A DNA stretch of 64,000 nucleotides from Holothuria scabra (Eukaryota > Echinodermata > Holothuroidea > Aspidochirotida > Holothuriidae). Location: positions 6,877,371 through 6,941,370 of the forward strand of contig CM074185.1 of the NCBI GenBank assembly GCA_037179385.1, written 5' to 3'. The translations under genes were made by a program, and so were the position numbers. Of the stretch, positions 1 to 12,020 are shown in pieces. The notes beneath the pieces were generated by a model. That model searched no databases. It saw only the letters and a program-made list of their open reading frames with translations, and was not told the DNA's origin. The stretch's first letter is position 1. Each line of letters opens with the position of its first letter.

Positions 1-2055
1 GTCTTGAATAATCGTTTAGAAAATTAATGGTTGCCATATGTGTCCTGAAGTTTCCTACAGACAATAATGTATGTCATTATTGAGTTAGAGAAAACAATAT
101 TAATGCCCCGTTGAAATGTTAAGCTATGCCAAAGGCCTATAGCACTCTGGTTATCGAACCCTGCATTTATTATCCAGAATATATGCGGAAAGGGTTCTAA
201 CTCCATGACGCGTGACGATAATATGGCAACAGAGTATGTTGTGGAAACATTATCGTCGACAGAACAAATGGACCCACAAGAAGATTTACGTTGTAAACAG
301 AACAAGATTAAGAGATAGGGATGCCCTTCTGCAAACGCCTCGACTGATATTAGGATATATCAATTTCCGATGAGGAGTTGAAGTTGTCACATATTTCTTC
401 TGATATCAAAGAGGTCCTGCGTAACGGTTCATTTGTCTTCCGCAGCACTCACCAGTGACTGCATTGCGGACCATAACTGCATGCTGGCGTCACTTTTTAA
501 GTTTCTAAGATCCTAATTTGACGCGTCCCACTCAGCAGGCCATTCTAGCCGCCTCTGACCAAAATCCCTGGTTCTGCCACTGGTTGTGGTCCTATACCCT
601 CTAAGGGTTGAACCCTCTTGGTTAACTGCAGTAAAATCATTTGGAAGCGCCGGTTTTGGACCAGTTCAACCCTCATGAAAAAGTTTCCTGTCGTTACCGT
701 AATGTGCACAACATGCAGGCCTAGGCCAAGATGCTATACATTTGTCTGTCCAGCTCCCTAGTAGCCTGCTTCGTGCCTCTGTGGCTGCAGCACCCTTTCG
801 TGGCGATGAGCTGAACGAAAAGACTTCGTCCGCTCCCAGGGCTAGCTCCCTCGCAGCTCACTGACCAGTCAGGTGTTACTAGACATATTACCTAATAACA
901 CCTCCCTGGTGTGACACATAACGAACAGTTCCATAAAAAGTCCGGTCTGTTATGCAGGCTGACAATCAGTCTTCCTTAGTTGGTTACGTTTCATTTACAG
1001 AAGTCACGCTGTTGCTTATAAGTTGACCTGGCGTAGATGAAACTCCTTATAAAATTACTCGTTGACACCATTTTAAGACTAATGATGAAATTTCGAGGAA
1101 ATCCTATCATTTCTTATTTCCTTTATTGAATAAGTGAAGGATGACAAGTATCTTATTAAATTCAGTATTACTGATTACTTACAAACGATATTCTCCCTTT
1201 ATTAATATAAACTTGGCTGACGACCAAACTGTTTTCGAAGATAAAGGACCGAATTTATGCGATCAATTATAATGATCCGACAATGGACTTTCTGTAGGGT
1301 ATTCTCCCTCATCGTCAAGGGTACCGTTGCTTATGTTTAAAGGGCAGCTGAGCAAAATGTACTGTACCCGTGACGGGACTCACTTAACATCCCCCTCCCG
1401 ATTACTTTCTCTCTAATTTTCAGTCCCATACCGTACCAAGTATATGACTGCAACCGACCAGAACGTTCGATATTGCACAAGGGTAATGACAAACTATAAA
1501 AGAAAATCATGTTTAGAGGGGCTATTTAATAAAGAAGAATTTTGCAATTAGCTGTATTTGTTGGGGTGACGTTGTAATGCGTTTCCTTTTTCACAAATAT
1601 ATAACTCTTAAGAAATGTGTTTATTCTTCTATTCAATTAAGAACAATCATTGGCGATTTTTTGTGTTTACTCCCCGGGTCTTTACGCCCTGGCCGTTAGT
1701 CCCGTTACCTGGCGCAAAGTTCTTGGGGAAGTTCAATCACTTCCCAAATAGAATGCCACCATTACCTAGGAGGTGTATTTGGGAATTCCCACACATCTAT
1801 CTCCAAATTTAGAAGATTCAAATTATAGAAAAATCTGCAATATCGAATACTGAATATAAATTAGTCTTATAAAAAATCATTTTGTTAGTTCCAATTTGAA
1901 TTTTGACAGTCGTCGTATTTAGTTTACATTGAGTTTCATTCTACTACGAAGTAACCGCTAGTTGTATAGATGCACTCTGAACAAATGTCCCACTTTTTTA
2001 AGCACTCCCCCCCCCCCCCCATTTTCTCATTTTGGGCGAGATTAGTTCATCGCCA
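1..2055. other. No recognised gene
   Basis: Apart from the GC-rich repeat at 700-870, a TAAGGGTTGAACCCTC hairpin near 601-620 and a C-run of 14 bases at 2007-2020, nothing coding was seen. The open frames present are short and have no family likeness. Confidence 0.5.
700..870. repeat. Dispersed GC-rich repeat, copy 1
   Basis: TGCCTCTGTGGCTGCAGCACCC...CGTGGCGATGAGCTGAACGAAAAGACTTCGTCCGCTCC matches the reverse strand of 25165-25290. No protein reading is shared. Confidence 0.45.
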
Positions 2056-2317
2056 TTAAAGGTAAAGAGCAGTACCCCCAAACTTATTTTGAAGAAAAAG
2101 CTAAATAACACCATTTTCATCTTATTTCTCTTCAAAGTATCTTTCGTTACATTTTATGACTTTACTATTGCATAATCAAGGTGAACCAAGCAGTTATGTC
2201 TGTTAAATTTCACATTTGAAGGGAAAAAACATTGCCACATGACTCCCAACAGCCAATCATGAAACTGGACAGTCTACTACACTTCTTCAATTTGGGATGA
2301 CTGCTCCTGCCCTTTAA
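2056..2317 (-). mobile_element. TTAA-flanked MITE, family A, copy 1
   Basis: The ends are TTAAAGGTAAAGAGCAGT and CTGCTCCTGCCCTTTAA, with TTAA at both borders. The body (CAGCCAATCATGAAACTGG, ACTACACTTCTTCAA and so on) matches copies at 6783, 9216 and 27513; this one is in reverse orientation. TTAA targets are used by piggyBac and Kolobok (ISL2EU) transposons. No protein is encoded. Confidence 0.8.
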
Positions 2318-3557
2318 TCTTTAATGACGGTGGATTAATCTCGTCCAGAATGGAAAACTAATCTATTAAAGTTTTCCTCCAAAAACTAACTTCAACCATC
2401 CTATAGAAAAGCCGATATATGTGATTGGTGCTTCACCATCGGGCAATCAGGATGGACGCGATTTTCACCAATGCACTTGAAACATTTTCGTTCATTTTGC
2501 AAGCTATGTTTGAAAGAGATTGAAAATTGAAACACTTCGCACATCGTTAAATCCTACACTCTTTAAAGCTCAAAAAGATTCCCAGTTGCTGCTTCAAAAC
2601 AACCTGATACTGCAACGTATTGGTGCGTCATATCATGGAAATACTAAATTGGACCTGTTCTGCAGTACACGTGTGTCTACAGGTCTATGGAATGTTGGGT
2701 CAATTTCATGATGTTTGACACACCTAACGAATATCAACCGACCCTGCTCGACGTCGCTTGGTAAGTACATTACATTCGATAAACATTAATTAAGTTTGAT
2801 AATTTCTGAAACAAATGTACGCAAATAATTGATCAGATTAGATTAGTATTCACTGCCGGTAGCTGACTGGACATCTCTTCAAATTTGAATTGATTAAGTG
2901 TAATGGACTAGGTCTACCAGTCCACTTAACTTAGCCATTAGTTGCTGTCAGACGATGCAAGCGATGTTTTAGCCATATCTGTTTCATGTTTCCCTCAAAA
3001 CTAACGTAAATATTTGTGAAATAAATTGAAATTTTAAATCAGTACCCTGCTGAAAAATCACTCAAAGTAATTCTTTGTGTTCGTGAATCTTAAACAGAAA
3101 AAAAATATCTTTTTAATATCATGTTGTCGAAAAATTCCATCATGGCAACGCAGAACTCCTTGGGTGCACATCAAGGCCCCGACCAGGCCTGCCGTAGCTT
3201 TCCACAGGAAGTCCTCTGTATTTTTAACCAGTAGGTAAACGAGAGAAAATTTGGGTCAGAAAAGAGTTTCTTAGATCCCACCAAGGGGTGTGATTTTATC
3301 AGATCACAGAGGAATTTTATTTCGAAAGATTGACGTCATTTCCATAACGAAACATTATACTTCCCCAGAGACGTTAAAATCAACACCTTAATTAAGGCCA
3401 GCAAAGTTCAACCCCAAATTTTAAAATGTATATTTTTAACAAAAGTTAAACTGACTTAAATTTCGAAAATGACCCCCACATGTATTTGCTTACCAACGGT
3501 AGGACTTAGAAGGGTTCAAAAGAGTTCAAAGAGTGAGTTAAGAAAAGTAAAAGCCTA
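2318..3557. other. No recognised gene
   Basis: AT-rich DNA between the family A MITE and the GAGTGA palindrome. No repeat structure or coding signal that I can support. Confidence 0.5.
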
Positions 3558-3916
3558 TCACTCTAAAATCCAAAGAGTGAACGTAGTCACTCTTCGATAG
3601 AGCGAAAGGTGTGAATTCACTCCATTAGAGTAATAATTTACTCCAAGAAGATTGAAATTCACTCCAAAAAGAGTGAAATTTCCTTAAAACGAGCGAAGTT
3701 TCACTCTTGATGGAGTGCCCACAATGATCACTCGTAAAAAAGAGTGATCATTGCAGGCACTCGTGGAAGAGTGAAATTTTCCTCTTCCTCTAGTGAATTT
3801 CACTCTTTTGGAGTGAGTTTCACTCATCTTGGAGTGAAATATCACTCTAATGGAGTGAATTTACACTTTTCACTCTATCAAAGAGTGACTAAGTTCTTTC
3901 TTTTGACTTTAGAGTG
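3558..3916. repeat. Palindromic array of GAGTGA/TCACTC motifs
   Basis: The stretch is a large imperfect inverted repeat centred on CAATGATCACTC ... GAGTGATCATTG (3722-3753). Both arms are themselves made of many copies of AGAGTGA and its complement TCACTCT at short, irregular spacing, often joined as GAGTGAAATTTCACTC-like minipalindromes. No flanking duplication was recognised. It has the look of a foldback-type element without coding capacity. Confidence 0.75.
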
Positions 3917-4169
3917 CCATCCTGGAATTTTGTCTTATATATGCATTCAAACTAGGGTTGAAAGGGGTTATAGAAAATCATTACTATCTGGATATTAATT
4001 GATCATGTGATCAACTAGGAAATGGACTTTTTGTCATTTAACTATGAAGGGACCCCCTGCCACGTCAACGTAGGAATATTTCGCAAAAACTATATGATGA
4101 CATTGACTTCGGAATGTGACTTTGACCTTAGACGCAAACTGAAGTAGAATGTTGCACTCTTTCTGCAAG

Positions 4170-4520
4170 TTAAAGGGAAATATTGCGTTTCAAATGCTCC
4201 GACATAGCATTAAAAGCAAAGAGCTCCACTCATTTTCAAATCATTCAGTCTCAACAATAAACCACAGCAATAGCTTCATCTCCTCAAAATATTATGCTCA
4301 AGAAGAGTTATGGAAGTTGCATCTTTTGAAATATTGAAAGTTTGGGTGAACAAATCATTCTTGAACAACAAACAACTGAATTGCTATCTGAGGGAAACTT
4401 ATTTCTTGAAAAGAAGTCTACCATACTGCCAGTAGTTGTAATTATTTATCACTCTTTGCCAATAAATATTAGTTTTAAAAGGATAAAATTTCCTTGTAAA
4501 GCAAACGCAATATTTCCGTT
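4170..4520 (+). mobile_element. TTAA-flanked MITE, family B, copy 1
   Basis: The left end is TTAAAGGGAAATATTGCGTT and the right end AAACGCAATATTTCC (right TTAA decayed). Body landmarks GAACAAATCATTCTTGAACA and GAGGGAAACTTATTTCTTG are shared with copies at 26922 and 55299. Apparent open frames across it are repeat-borne. Confidence 0.78.
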
Positions 4521-6339
4521 TGAGTTTACATATAGGTCAGTAAACCAAAGAGTGTAAATATAGAACGGTGATTTTCAGTTTGATACACTGAAAAAACACT
4601 TTTCACGACTGCGAAGTGAGCAAGGGAGCGGATTTGTTCTCAATATTTAATTTAATTTCCTTTTTTTGTTTCTTTTTCAAAACAATATGTCGTACCTGTG
4701 AAAAAGATCATTTACATCTTATACGAATAAGTCGTGAAAAGGGAAGTATGTTAAAAAAAACACCCTTGAGGATTTGTCTAGAACACACTCCCCAGAAAGC
4801 GTTAAACCAAAATAAATGTTTAAAGTATAATTACAAAAGTTACAAAAAAGTACAGTTATCTCTAAGTTTCAACACCAGTCCAACCCCTTCTTCTTCCCTC
4901 CCCAATTACCTTACCTCCTCTTTATCTAAGAAAGTTACAAGAGGATACTTAATCTGTTAGTATAGGTTTATCATGTAACGCCCTAAGGCACTTCTAACAG
5001 ATTTTACTGAAGGTCTACGGGCAAGATTAAGTTGACCTAAAAGGCTTTTAGGGGGACATTACCTTATTTAATGAAAATATTGTTTGAAAAGTCAAAGTCT
5101 ATATGCAATTATTCAAATTTTGGGGATATATCCCCCTGTCCCCCGATATCACCGCCCATAGTGAGGCATTGATTGGCTGGGAAGTAATTACCATGGTTGG
5201 GATACAGTTTTTCGAGGGTGTCGTCTCGAGAAAATGTTTATACGTATAAGTGGTCGAAAAATTTCCCGTTGATGTGCTAGGAATTGTCCGGAGGGTTTTA
5301 CTTCGTACAATGTCGAGCTTTCAGAATGGAGGTGAATGAATACCAGGTTGCCTGGTATTTTAGATGATCTGATAATATCAATGGCTTCAATTACCCGTTA
5401 CAGATATTATCTATTTGAAAGGAGTCTCGTTCCAACGTAAGAACTGAAAGAATAGATTTTAGAACAGCGACGGTAATTGAATTGAATACTCTCCTTGCTG
5501 GTCAAGTTTTAGATATAACATTATCTATGAATAGAGTCCAAACAAAGGCAACAGAATAAGTGGGTCAAAATAATCACAGAAACTTAACGAGAATACAACT
5601 TGAGCAATTATTGGCAGTTGTTCGGGTAATAAACTTCAACGTATTTTAATATTATTAACCATTTAAATATGAGGATGATTTAAATGACCTATTGTCGGTG
5701 CCATTTTTTGAAAGACCTCTAGATAAAAAAAAACTTCAAAAGTAGGTCCTAAAATAGAGATTTAGAACAGTTAAGTTACAATTACTTTTCTAAATTGTCC
5801 ATGTATTAGTCAGATAGAACTAGTCCAACAAAGTATTTGCGTCCAAATTACCATGACTTACTGACTAAACAAGATTTATAGATTACGACGGACCAAATCT
5901 AAAAAGCCGAATTCCTTTCACGTATTATGGACTATTTCTTTGATGTTATCACACAAGGGAGATGGGTGTTTTCTTTTAAGTATAGTCCCTAATTGAACAA
6001 CGAAACTAGACTTCATGCAAATAAAACTGTATTCACACACATTTCAACATTTGTTTCGTTTTATGAACAATACAGATTGTCGTTCATTTGCACACTCTTA
6101 AAAATTGTTATAAATTACCAGAAAAAATAATACAAAAATACTTAAAGATTACAGAGAGTTTCTGGGAAATATTTGGCAGTATTTTTCAATTATCTTTTTG
6201 TATCTCTTTAGGTTTTGTTCTGTTAATTTACAGAGATTTCAAAAAGTGTAGAAGTGATCAGCACGCGAATTGCAGCGACCTTTCCACACAGGAAGGGGGT
6301 TATTTCCAGTAAAATCCCACACAACTGCCTTCTTTCTTA
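4521..6339. other. No recognised gene
   Basis: AT-rich, with short open frames of low-complexity composition (Lys/Asn/Phe-rich). No splice-bounded or conserved reading was found. Confidence 0.5.
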
Positions 6340-6465
6340 TACTTTTTCTAAAGTCCTCCCGACCCTCTGGCAAAGGGCCGTTCGGCGAAACCAAAAATCT
6401 TTTTACTGCTTCCCCAAGAAGCTATTACGTCCTCTGAAGACTTCTAGCCCCTCCCATAACTAGCT
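6340..6465. repeat. Diverged relative of the 37.3-kb insertion
   Basis: TTTTTCTAAAGTCCTCCCGACCCTCTGGCAAAG...GGCGAAACCAAAA matches the left part of the 37322-37524 insert. Identity fades to the right. Confidence 0.5.
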
Positions 6466-6782
6466 CCTTCTTATGGAGACTGAGACAATAACCTTATTCC
6501 CTTTAAAGGAAAAATACAGTCGTCCATGCATATTCAATTATTGTAGAACCCTGCAATATTTCATGAATGGCTTCTATGAATTATTCATGAGAAAATGGCA
6601 TCGGGGCGGTGAAAGAGTCTTTGTCACTTGCAATTTCATCTATTCTTATTCCGTGTATCATTTAGCATGACTAATAGAAAGTGAGTTGGTGGCAGCTAAG
6701 AGCCCCCTGGTTGGATAAGGGGGCTTGAAGGATTTACTTCAGCCTATATCTCAATTAAGCCGATTACAATGTTACAAGTGAC

Positions 6783-7044
6783 TTAAAGGGCAAGAACACT
6801 CACTCCAACTTGAAGAAGTGTAGTAGACTGTCCTCTTTCATGATTGGCTGTTGAGAGTCATGTGACTACATTTTTTCTCTTCAAATGTGAAATTTATTCC
6901 AAGTAATTGCTTGGTGTATCTTGGATAATGCAATATTGGAGTCTTAAAATTTGATGGAAGATTCTTTGAAGAGAAAAAAGACGAAAATTGTGATATTTAG
7001 CTGTTGCTTCAAAATATGTTCGGGCGACTGCTCTTTACCTTTAA
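6783..7044 (+). mobile_element. TTAA-flanked MITE, family A, copy 2
   Basis: Starts TTAAAGGGCAAGAACACTCA and ends GACTGCTCTTTACCTTTAA. About 260 bp, matching the reverse complement of copy 1 along its full length. Confidence 0.82.
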
Positions 7045-7845
7045 CTTAAATTATTATATTATCCTATCTAAAACGAATTTATGGGATTGAATAGCAACTC
7101 TGAGATAATCATCTCTGAAAATATTTAAAAAGCTTCTTGTAAAAGAATTTGTAAACGCCTCAGCTGACGCAACGAAAACTGGCAAAGTGGCGTCCAGTTT
7201 CAGATATGCACCAAATATATGAGGAAAAACAATTATCAAACGAGAGATTTGGGAACAAGTTAAACACTTCTCAATATTGATGTCAAAAAAATACTACCCG
7301 CTTTGGGGTATTTGACCTGCGTTGGCGATGTACCAGGGTATTTAGCTTTTCCAGTTAACTTGTAAACATAAAACTGGGTTACCATGTCATTTGAAAAGTG
7401 GTATCAATTATCCTTTTGATCTCATTTCTAGAAGAATTTAACATATATTCATTACAGAGGTTCTATAATGTTCAACATTTTGATGAATAAAGCCTTTTGT
7501 TATTGCCGAAAACATGAACTTTAATGACATGAATTTGACTGGTTTTTGTGAGTAGTTTCGGACACTGTATAAATCAAAGGTTAACTGTTTGCACCTCTCA
7601 CATTCACACTGCATCACTTGACTTCACTCACAGTAATGTCAGAATATAGACAGAGAACATTGCATCAATTCTTTATGGTATAGATACTAGATTTTCGCCA
7701 CCTCATATCTACGCTCATGCAGTCCTACCAACATGGCTGTCATTTCTGTTTCATGCGTTACAAATCTAAAAATTGGACTTTCCTAAGTCAGTTTAGTAGC
7801 TAAGGATTTTGTGAGAATATTGTAATATTTATCAAACAAGTTTAA

Positions 7846-8102
7846 CCCTTTACCGTTGTTTGGGTCCTTTTGGACCCATGCGGAGAGCTTGGCTGTCACC
7901 CATCTTTACTGTTTCACGCGGAGCTCGAAACTGCGAGTAGGTACCCGAAAATTCGGCCACAACAACGACAGAGACAATAGTTTATGGTCACGGGGTCAAT
8001 GGCCTACGGAAGCCGATGCGGGGGGGGGGGGGGGGACGTCCGCTTTTCCGCCCATTGCCGAGGCGCGCAAATATGCCCCGATCGGAGCACAACGGTAAAT
8101 GG
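7846..8102. mobile_element. piggyBac-like MITE with a G-tract
   Basis: TTAA at 7842-7845 and 8103-8106 flank ends CCCTTTACCGTTGT and ACAACGGTAAATGG. The TTAA + CCCTTT start is the piggyBac signature. The 257-bp interior is GC-rich, with a short TGGGTCC..GGACCCA hairpin near the left and a G-run of about 15. The apparent 80-residue open frame in it is not coding in my view. Confidence 0.75.
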
Positions 8103-8766
8103 TTAAGTTTTACTTAAATTCATAAACAAAAGGAATAAGGCTGTGATACTGTTCTTCTTCTATTGATGTTTGTCCTTGAGTGAAATGTTGCCAATTTACC
8201 TTCGAAATATTCAAATGAGAGTATCGCGATTGTACTTTCAATTGGTAAAACGACTGCGGTCGAGTTGGCCGCATAATCCTCTCTTCCTATAGCAGGGATG
8301 TGTTGCAGCCCCCTAGTCCGAGAATGTCCACGTTTAAAAGATTCTTCTAATAGTCCTACCGCCATAGTGCAAAACCTAGTTAAAATTTTAAACATCCAAG
8401 TAAATTTAGTTTATTTCAAGACCCAGCCGTTATTAAGGCCAGCACTTAAGGCAAATATCTATTTCCCTATTTTGGATGGAGTTAAGTATCGGAGTGGTCA
8501 GGAAGGTTTGATTATCCTACTCAACCCCAAACTTCAAAAACGGTTGCTTTCATTCGTTATCTGTTGCAGTCATTCCAAATTTACTTGCGGTCCACAACTT
8601 TAATTTTCAACCAAGCTCCTGTATTTGATCTAAAGGGGTTTCAATAAACGTTCCATATTGCAAACGCCAAATTCCCAACGAGAACCTTGCTCTATAAAGA
8701 GGCAATGTTAGTTCTATCCGTCTGAGATCGGATTTAATTATTTTTGTATTCCCTAATCTATTTTTG

Positions 8767-9147
8767 TCACGGACTTCCTACACATGGACAGAGCATACTG
8801 TGCAGTAGATTGTCTCTACCGTACGTGTGAGAAAAAGCGCACCAAGATGGCCGTCTCCTATTGTTTTGTGTGAAAATTTGGACTTGCTCAAGTATATCAC
8901 CATATTTGGCAAGAAAGTTGAAATATGGCAAGGTAAGGTCAAAATCACTACAATTATTGCAGGGATATGATATTTTTCCCATTCAAGTTCAACCTTTGTT
9001 TAAAATTTAACAGATTCGTCATCAAATCAGACGATTTATAGCTTCTCGGCGGCCATCTTGGTGCGCCTTTTTTGTCCTAGCCGGTGACGACCATCTACGG
9101 ATAGGACGTACGCGTTACATGCTCTGTCCATGTATATAAGTCCGTGA
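8767..9147. mobile_element. Inverted-repeat element, family D, copy 1
   Basis: Ends TCACGGACTTCCTACACATG and CATGTATATAAGTCCGTGA are inverted repeats that extend inward through GGACAGAGCAT to a CAAGATGGCCGTC / GGCGGCCATCTTG pair. About 380 bp with no coding frame. Confidence 0.75.
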
Positions 9148-9215
9148 TTTTTGTTCATTCATATCGAAATCGCTACAACTACTTGTACGCCAAAAGAGAA
9201 CTTTTATCTTGCACA

Positions 9216-9478
9216 TTAAAGGGAAGATGAAGTCACTCCCGATTTGAATACGTGTAGAAGACTATCCTGTTTCCTGAATGGCTCTTGGAAAATCATGAGT
9301 TAAAATTTTTGTCTTCAAATGTGAGGTTCACTAGAAGTGACTGTTTGGTTAACCTTGGATATGTGTAACATTCAAATATCATGACAGATTCTTGGGAGAG
9401 AAATAAAAATTACTTGTGACATTTTAGCTGTGGTTACAAGATCAATTTGGGGGCTGATTTTGCCCGTTCTGCCTTTAA
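9216..9478 (+). mobile_element. TTAA-flanked MITE, family A, copy 3
   Basis: Starts TTAAAGGGAAGATGAAGTCA and ends CCCGTTCTGCCTTTAA, with the same internal order as copy 2 (GAATGGCTCTTGG, TCTTCAAATGTGAGG, CTTGGGAGAG) but more diverged. Confidence 0.78.
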
Positions 9479-9584
9479 AGATGACGATTTCATCTTTACT
9501 CGCATGTCTTTCTGTCGTTAGGTCCAGTTTCAACAAATTATCTTTCATAAAGATTTTTCGTAGCCACAAAGCGAATCTGGGAAG

Positions 9585-9892
9585 TTAAAGACCCTTTCCT
9601 CTTATCCCAAACAGTTCCAATTCTTATAATCTACTTTCTTAAGCCCCTCACAAAACTGACTAAATTCATCCTCATCCTGACACAATATCTCAGTTAATTG
9701 CATCAGGCGTCAGGTGAGAATACAAGGCCCTGATGTGTGGGGAAAACATTCTCAGCACAGTAAATTTTAGGTAGTACGAGCTTCTGTACTTACTCTTGCA
9801 TTTTTTGAACTTGATGTCAATCAAATGGATGATCCAATTGAGAATTTCTGTGGACTACTACTGAGTTTGGGGTAAGAGGGTCAAACCTTTAA
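9585..9892 (+). mobile_element. TTAA-flanked MITE, family C, copy 1
   Basis: The ends TTAAAGACCCTTTCCTCTTA and GTAAGAGGGTCAAACCTTTAA have TTAA borders. Internal landmarks are CCCAAACAGTTCCAATTCTT and CTTAAGCCCCTCACAAAACT, shared with copies at 11689 and 44671. Confidence 0.75.
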
Positions 9893-11002
9893 AAAATCTG
9901 CGTCGGTCGGAAAACCTATCGCAATAAAAATATATAGATTTGACGGTGAGTAAAAAATATTTCTTGCCAATGTAAGAATGATACCTCTCTTGTATGCTTC
10001 AAGTTCACTGACTCTAGGTTACAAAGTGTGATATCGATCTTATTCAATTTCCTTTCACAAATAAAAATTACTTCTTCAAGACTGTGACCCTAAGTTTGTC
10101 ACCTGTTTGCAATGATCGCAAAATACTGTACGCCGTGTTGACAGACTTAATTGTCCACTTTCTGTCAAAATACCATCATCGGTTGTAATTTACTTGTCAT
10201 AAAATACTACGGACAGGGATATAATATTGAGATACAAGGCAGCCGGACTGTGGACCTATAGCCTGACATATACGCAACGTTACATACAAAGTTATATAAA
10301 CTGCAAAACAAAATATAGCCTATAAAAATGGTTCCTTCAGGGCATTAAAATATGAACTTAAAATGCAGTGTTCCAATTTCTAACGGCTAAAAATTCTAAT
10401 GCAGGGAATCTTGACAGCGAATTGTCCTAGTAGTATTGTGTTCATATAATGTAACAATGGTAGGAAGACAGCAGCATGGAAAAACTTCCAAGTAGAAACT
10501 CGCGTGCAAAATTTTCGAGACGAATAGCCGACACGCAGGCTTGATGAACCACTAAGATGAGCTATGTTCATAGATCGAAACCTAAACCCCTTCATTGAAG
10601 CAGACTTCAAAGTCTACTGCCTTTAAACTGACATAATGTCGTATTTACATTTTGACTTTAATAATGCATACGATTCATGTTGCTCAAGTGCAATTTGTTT
10701 TGTTAAACAAGTGTGGCATTTACCCCGTCTACAAACTCAAATACAGTATGTCATAAAACTGATAACTTTGTTTGACAAAGACCTAGACATCGACCAGATA
10801 ATACATCATAGGCAAAATGTCACGGTACAATAGATAACAATATGCAATTATTGTTATACATAGTCACCTACTCCAACTATAATAAATTGCTTGAACGTAA
10901 CGACCTTTACATTCATATCGCTAAGGAACACAAATTGATACATTACTCTGTATAACTGTATAAGATTATGTAAAATAAAAATAACACTTCAAAGACTTTC
11001 AT
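9893..11002. other. No recognised gene
   Basis: Unique-looking AT-rich sequence. A minus-strand open frame at 10380-10610 has no recognisable family. Two copies of a 22-base unit (ATGCAGTTTAAGGCGGC...) lie beyond this stretch, at about 11380-11423. Confidence 0.45.
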
Positions 11003-11243
11003 GAGTTAGTAAGTTAGTAAGATAGAGTTTTGCGGCCCAGTTTCCAACCTTTTGGTTCAAGTCGAGCCGGCCACGGCCTTTTTTCCAGTTGTGGCTCACT
11101 GACTTGATTTCCCTACTCCATTGCTTATGCGGAACATCACGCACAACGACAGTTGGTTCCCTTTTTAGAGCCTTTGGTATGACTCGACCTGGGTTGCGAA
11201 GCGGGGCCTTTCGCGTGAGAGAGGGATGCTCATACCGAGATTT
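11003..11243 (-). repeat. tRNA-derived SINE, copy 1
   Basis: On the minus strand it runs from a tRNA-like end (GGTATGAGCATCCCTC...) through AAATGGAACC-type and AGCCACAACTGGAAAA landmarks to a tail of CTAA-like repeats (seen as GTTAGTAAGTTAGTAAG at the plus-strand left). The tRNA-like head is partly missing. Confidence 0.65.
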
Positions 11244-11688
11244 TCAAGAGCCCGTCCAATGATTTTCGGAGCCAGAGGCAAAATTTAAGAGATGTGGGAT
11301 AGGGTAAGCAGCGACCGCGGAGCCAATTTTGAAGTGCTGGGCTAATCATCAAAGCGGCCCAATATGTTCAATAAAATAAATGCAGTTTAAGGCGGCTCAA
11401 AATGCAGTTTAAGGCGGCCCAAAATGCCCAGAGCAAAAAAGTCCCGGGGCTAAAGCCCCCCCCCCCTGGCCTCCCCGTCTCCGCGGTCCCTGGTGAGTGG
11501 GTGTGGGGAGAGAATTTATTTTAAGAGAGTGCCAGGTATTTCTTGCTAAAACAATCACAGTTTTGTTCTTAAAAATCTTATACATGTTTTGCATGTTTTC
11601 CTTTCAAGTGCAGATATTTTAAGGTGATACCACAAAAAATCTTCATTATTAATCTTTTTTTTTTATGGTTCTTCATTATTAATCAGCT

Positions 11689-12020
11689 TTAATGGTCTTA
11701 GAGGTCCATTTCTCTCACCCCAAACAGTACCGATTCTCCTAACCTTTTTACTTAAACCCCTCCCACAATTATCTGAAATCCACTATTATTCAGACACTAT
11801 CTCATTTTATATTGCTTCAGGGTGATTACAGAAAAGCTCAATGTGTACAATCAAACCAGCTCCCTGGTCAAACACTCTCAGTACAGTTCATGCTGTGTAA
11901 TGTAAGCTTTGGTACTCTACATCGTTTGAATTAGCAGTCAATCAAAAAGCTGAGCCCATTGAAAGTTTCTGTTACCCCATACAAGAAGTGTAGTTTGGGG
12001 TGAGAGGATTGGCCCTTTAT
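11689..12020 (+). mobile_element. TTAA-flanked MITE, family C, copy 2
   Basis: Starts TTAATGGTCTTAGAGGTCC, includes CACCCCAAACAGTACCGATT and ends near TTTGGGGTGAGAGGATTGGCCC with a decayed TTAA. The match to copy 1 is continuous. Confidence 0.72.

Noticed and set aside
4149..4557. Open frames across the 4.2-4.5 kb region
   Set aside because: They lie within the family B MITE, and the same DNA elsewhere has shifted frames and stops.
7856..8098. 80-codon GC-rich frame
   Set aside because: It fills a piggyBac-like MITE and includes the G-run as a glycine block; no support for coding.
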